Shown here piece after piece: positions 4,738-7,091 of a stretch of 7,091 nt of DNA. Made by a program: the position numbers and the translations under genes. Position 1 is the first letter of the stretch. Each line of letters opens with the position of its first letter. This DNA is from Clostridia bacterium (GTDB taxonomy: Bacteria > Bacillota_A > Clostridia > Oscillospirales > CAG-382): assembly GCA_017517985.1 (NCBI GenBank), contig JAFWWX010000273.1:1-7091 (forward strand), read 5' to 3'. The notes under the pieces were generated by a model. The model did no database searches. It saw nothing but the letters and a program-made list of their open reading frames with translations, and was not told where the DNA came from.

Positions 4738-6552
4738 ATGAGCGAATATAACAATCAGAATAAAGGTGCAAAGAAAAGCAGCTTTGCAAAGCCCGGCGAT
4801 GAGAGCATCGTTTCCGGCAAATCCTTCTTTCTTTCCTTTGGAAAGCAGAAAAAAGGACCGTCAAATCCGCTTATAGAAAGCGAAAAGAATAAAAATAACG
4901 CAAAAAACACTAAAGAGCAGAATAATAGCTCAAAGAACAATAATCACAATCAAAAAGCGCAGAATACACAGCAGGAAAACAGACCCGACAAACAAAAAGA
5001 TAAAAACCACAAAGGCAAGCATCACGGTCATCATCACGGCGACAAAAAGCAGAATCAGAACGGAGAAAGACAACAGATTCAGAATGTAAAGCCGCAGGAT
5101 AAGCAGGAAACTGCACCGCAGCAGGAACGCCACGAAAAGAACAACTCCAGCTTTAATCATAAAAACAAGCATAAGAAAAACAACCGTCATCGTAATCAGG
5201 GTGTGGACACAAGAGAAGAAAAGAGAGAGGAAAAGCACCAGAACCCCAATCATCAGAAAAATGTACAGAGGGATAACGGCAGAAAGACAGCTGACGAGCA
5301 GACCGTAAAACAGGAAAAAGCGGTTGCTTCTGCAAGTACCGAAAAAAAGGCGGATACAAATTTCTCCCAGCACCGTTTTGACGAGAGAAAGCGTCATAAG
5401 CACAAAAAGGAAAAGTTTGTTCCCACAGCACCGGAAACTACAGACACAAATGAAGAGCTACTTCAGCCTATAGTTGACAGGGCAAGTATTGTTTCCTCAT
5501 CTGCAAGAGGCTTCGGACTTCGTGGCACAAAGAGTATGTTCTCGTCAAATACACACAGCACAGCATCGGTAGATTCCGACGAGCCACAGTATGTCGACAG
5601 AAACAGACCTCTTGCCGAACAGATACTTGAGCAGTCAAAGCCAAAAACATATAAAAACCACCTGACAGAGGAAGCTGAAACCGTAGAGGTTATCGGCGTA
5701 AGATTCCGTGAGGCAGGAAAGGTTTATTATTTCGACCCGAGAGGATGCAAGATTGAAAAGGGTCAGGCGGTTATCGTTGAAACCGCAAGAGGCGTTGAGT
5801 ACGGCTTCTGCGCAATTGCCAACAGATTTGTAAGCACAGATAACATCGTTCCTCCGCTCAAGCCCATTCTTCGTGTGGCAACAAGCGAAGATACCGAAAG
5901 ATATGAGGGTAACAAGAATCTTGAGGCAGGTGCAGCAAAGATTTTCCGTGAAAAAGTACGCGAACTCGGACTTGAAATGTCCCTTATATATGTGGAATAC
6001 ACCTTTGACAACGGAAAGCTTCTTTTCTACTTCACCGCCGACGGCAGAGTCGACTTCCGCGAGCTTATAAAAGAGCTTGCGGCAACATTCAGAACAAGAA
6101 TTGAGCTTCGTCAAATTGGTGTAAGAGATGAGGCGAAGATTGTAGGTGGCCTTGGCATCTGCGGAAGACCTGTCTGCTGTAAGAGCTTCCTTGGCGAATT
6201 TTCCCAGGTTTCAATTAAAATGGCAAAGGACCAGAACCTTTTTATAAACTCCTCAAAGATTTCCGGAACCTGCGGAAGATTTATGTGCTGTATAAGATAC
6301 GAAGACGAGGTATATCAGAAAGAGTACGAAAAAACGCCAAAGGTTGACGCAATAGTCGAAACTCCGGAGGGAAAGGGTGTTGTCGTGGAAAGCAACGCTC
6401 TTAAAGGACAAGTTAAGGTACTACTTGACGAAAAGCCCGATTCCGTTGCAGTTCCCTTCAAATGTACCGAAGTAAAACTTCTGGGATATATAAAAAAGGA
6501 TAACGAAAATGAAGTCCCTGAAGATGTGGAAATTCCTGAAAACGATATGTAG
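4738..6552 (+). CDS. ricT: RicT/YaaT (PSP1 domain) protein with a ~310-residue disordered N-terminal extension
   Basis: A 604-residue protein; ordinary RicT is about 275-300. Residues about 315-585 are a complete RicT: VEVIGVRFREAGKVYYFDPR (317-336), EYTFDNGKLLFYFTADGRVD (420-439), FRTRIELRQIGVRDEAK (451-467), and the metal-cluster cysteines GICGRPVCCKSFL (473-485; C475, C480, C481) and GTCGRFMCCIRYE (510-522; C512, C517, C518). In Bacillus, RicT with RicA and RicF forms the Y-complex that holds Fe-S clusters and steers RNase Y mRNA processing, affecting sporulation, competence and biofilm genes. Residues 1-310 are hydrophilic, rich in Asn, Lys, Gln, His and Glu, with HHGHHHG (95-101) and no predicted fold. 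The frame is open throughout, and codon use looks continuous across the junction. The start is at ATG 4738 after AAAGAAAGG; no nearer in-frame start with a good ribosome site is evident before the domain. ricA and ricF are not in the window. Confidence 0.93.
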   Translation: MSEYNNQNKGAKKSSFAKPGDESIVSGKSFFLSFGKQKKGPSNPLIESEKNKNNAKNTKEQNNSSKNNNHNQKAQNTQQENRPDKQKDKNHKGKHHGHHHGDKKQNQNGERQQIQNVKPQDKQETAPQQERHEKNNSSFNHKNKHKKNNRHRNQGVDTREEKREEKHQNPNHQKNVQRDNGRKTADEQTVKQEKAVASASTEKKADTNFSQHRFDERKRHKHKKEKFVPTAPETTDTNEELLQPIVDRASIVSSSARGFGLRGTKSMFSSNTHSTASVDSDEPQYVDRNRPLAEQILEQSKPKTYKNHLTEEAETVEVIGVRFREAGKVYYFDPRGCKIEKGQAVIVETARGVEYGFCAIANRFVSTDNIVPPLKPILRVATSEDTERYEGNKNLEAGAAKIFREKVRELGLEMSLIYVEYTFDNGKLLFYFTADGRVDFRELIKELAATFRTRIELRQIGVRDEAKIVGGLGICGRPVCCKSFLGEFSQVSIKMAKDQNLFINSSKISGTCGRFMCCIRYEDEVYQKEYEKTPKVDAIVETPEGKGVVVESNALKGQVKVLLDEKPDSVAVPFKCTEVKLLGYIKKDNENEVPEDVEIPENDM

Positions 6553-6622
6553 GATTAAGCTCTTATAATTAACAGGCATATCAATTTCCGCAAAATGTAT
6601 TTCTTAATATTTTGAAGAACCA

Positions 6623-6642
6623 ATGCTAATATTTATTAGCAT
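6623..6642. repeat. Perfect 9-bp inverted repeat after ricT
   Basis: ATGCTAATA (6623-6631) and TATTAGCAT (6634-6642) are perfect inverted arms with a 2-nt centre. It lies 70 bp after the ricT stop and 40 bp before the terminator. The 2-nt centre is too tight for a hairpin without opening the A-T pairs, leaving a stem of about seven pairs. It could be an mRNA 3'-end stabilising hairpin or a dimeric protein-binding site. Nothing else is evident between 6553 and 6682. Confidence 0.45.
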
Positions 6643-6682
6643 AGCCAAAATTATCAAAAAGACAGCTTTTAACAAAAGGTAC

Positions 6683-6714
6683 AAGCAGGGCGGTTATTAT
6701 CGCCCTGCTTTTTT
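6683..6714 (+). terminator. Intrinsic terminator of the holB-ricT unit
   Basis: AAGCAGGGCG (6683-6692), loop GTTATTAT, then CGCCCTGCTT (6701-6710) form ten perfect pairs. A T-run extends through 6714. It lies about 130 bp after the ricT stop codon. Confidence 0.93.
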
Positions 6715-6754
6715 GCTGCTCGCCTCTCTCTGTCAAGGGCTTCGCCCCCAACGC
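6714..6754. repeat. Inverted copy of the end of the 134-bp repeat unit
   Basis: The sequence from TGCTGCTC (6714) through CGCCCCCAACGCC (6754) is the reverse complement, with three substitutions and a 5-nt insertion (around 6721-6726), of 6939-6976, the end of the first 134-bp unit. The two copies face each other across about 185 bp. The left copy abuts the T-run of the ricT terminator. A small hairpin (GGGC/GCCC around TTC) lies inside. The interval 6755-6840 is AT-rich, with a further hairpin TTGTTTG/CAAACAA (6802-6808 with 6815-6821) and no gene. Confidence 0.75.
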
Positions 6755-6840
6755 CTTGAAAAAATTCGGAATTAATGAGAAAATTTACTGTGTAAATTGT
6801 ATTGTTTGAAATTACAAACAACAAATTTTAGGATTGCAAC

Positions 6841-7091
6841 AAGACAATCGCACTATTGAGAATATTATTGCCCCGCCCGAGGAGCTTTGCGAGTCGGGCA
6901 AAGTCGTGGGTCAAGGGAGTCTCCGACTCCCTTGTGGGGGTGTTGGGGGCGACGCCCCTGACAGAGAGAGCAGCAAGACAATCGCACTATTGGGAATATT
7001 GTTGCCCCGCCCGAGGAGCTTTGCGAGTCGGGCAAAACTCGTGGGTCAAGGGAGTCTCCGACTCCCTTGTGGGGGTGTTGGGGGCGACGCC
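6841..7091. repeat. Tandem 134-bp GC-rich, hairpin-rich repeat (two copies, second cut)
   Basis: Unit 1 is 6841-6974 and unit 2 starts at 6975, with 117 bp seen before the window ends. They differ at about four places: A/G changes near unit positions 19 and 27, and GT versus ACT after the GGGCAAA block. Each unit has AAGACAATCGCACTATTG at its start, then a GCCCGA/TCGGGC stem (6875-6880 with 6894-6899). A perfect 10-bp stem follows, CAAGGGAGTC/GACTCCCTTG, around a 3-nt loop (6912-6934; 7047-7069 in unit 2), and then GGGGGCGACGCCCC. No coding potential, ribosome site or promoter is visible. The base composition is much richer in G+C than the neighbouring DNA. It is probably a dispersed palindromic element or minisatellite. 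Confidence 0.88.

Noticed and set aside
4930..5403. Long open frame on the minus strand opposite ricT (157 codons)
   Set aside because: It mirrors the low-complexity N-terminal half of ricT. The predicted hydrophobic protein is what AAG/AAC/CAG-rich DNA gives in reverse, and there is no ribosome site.
6841..7091. CRISPR array
   Set aside because: The repeated unit is 134 bp and contiguous with no unique spacers between short repeats, and no cas gene is present.

Overview
The window looks like a chromosomal segment from an anaerobic, low-to-moderate G+C Firmicute, most likely of the Clostridia (Ruminococcaceae/Oscillospiraceae type). This is an inference from three things: the PF14057-type GGGtGRT gene beside a NifU-like scaffold, a stand-alone PduL phosphotransacylase, and the neighbouring delta-prime clamp-loader and RicT (PSP1) genes, an order common in Firmicutes. 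Shine-Dalgarno sites are strong (GGAGG-like) and sigma-A type promoters are easy to see. No rRNA, tRNA, CRISPR array, transposase or phage gene was found.

Left half (1-3177, all genes on the minus strand, read right to left). A DUF975-like multi-pass membrane protein (3177-2356) ends in a good intrinsic terminator (2333-2301). About 520 bp of non-coding DNA follows, holding a near-perfect hairpin repeat and two diverged copies of another repeat. Next come pduL (1836-1261, with its own extended -10 promoter), a NifU-like iron-sulfur scaffold protein (1145-450), and the 5' part of a GGGtGRT-family gene (430 to the window edge). The last two genes are 19 bp apart, each with a strong ribosome binding site, and are almost certainly co-transcribed. 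No terminator is visible between pduL and the scaffold gene.

Right half (3431-6714, plus strand). A promoter matching the sigma-A consensus at all twelve hexamer positions (TTGACA, 17 bp, TATAAT, with an upstream TG) starts a leader of about 235 nt. The leader contains three hairpins and a possible 42-codon basic ORF. It leads into holB (delta-prime) and then ricT, and a strong terminator (6683-6714) closes the unit. The RicT protein is about twice its usual length because a roughly 310-residue, hydrophilic Asn/Lys/Gln/His-rich segment precedes a complete, conserved RicT domain.

Right end (6715-7091). This is a non-coding, GC-rich repeat field. A 134-bp hairpin-rich unit is present in tandem, the second copy cut by the window edge, and an inverted copy of the unit's end lies immediately after the ricT terminator.

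The best candidates for something undescribed are the extended RicT, the structured leader upstream of holB, the repeat element at the right end, and the scaffold/GGGtGRT pair of unknown function.
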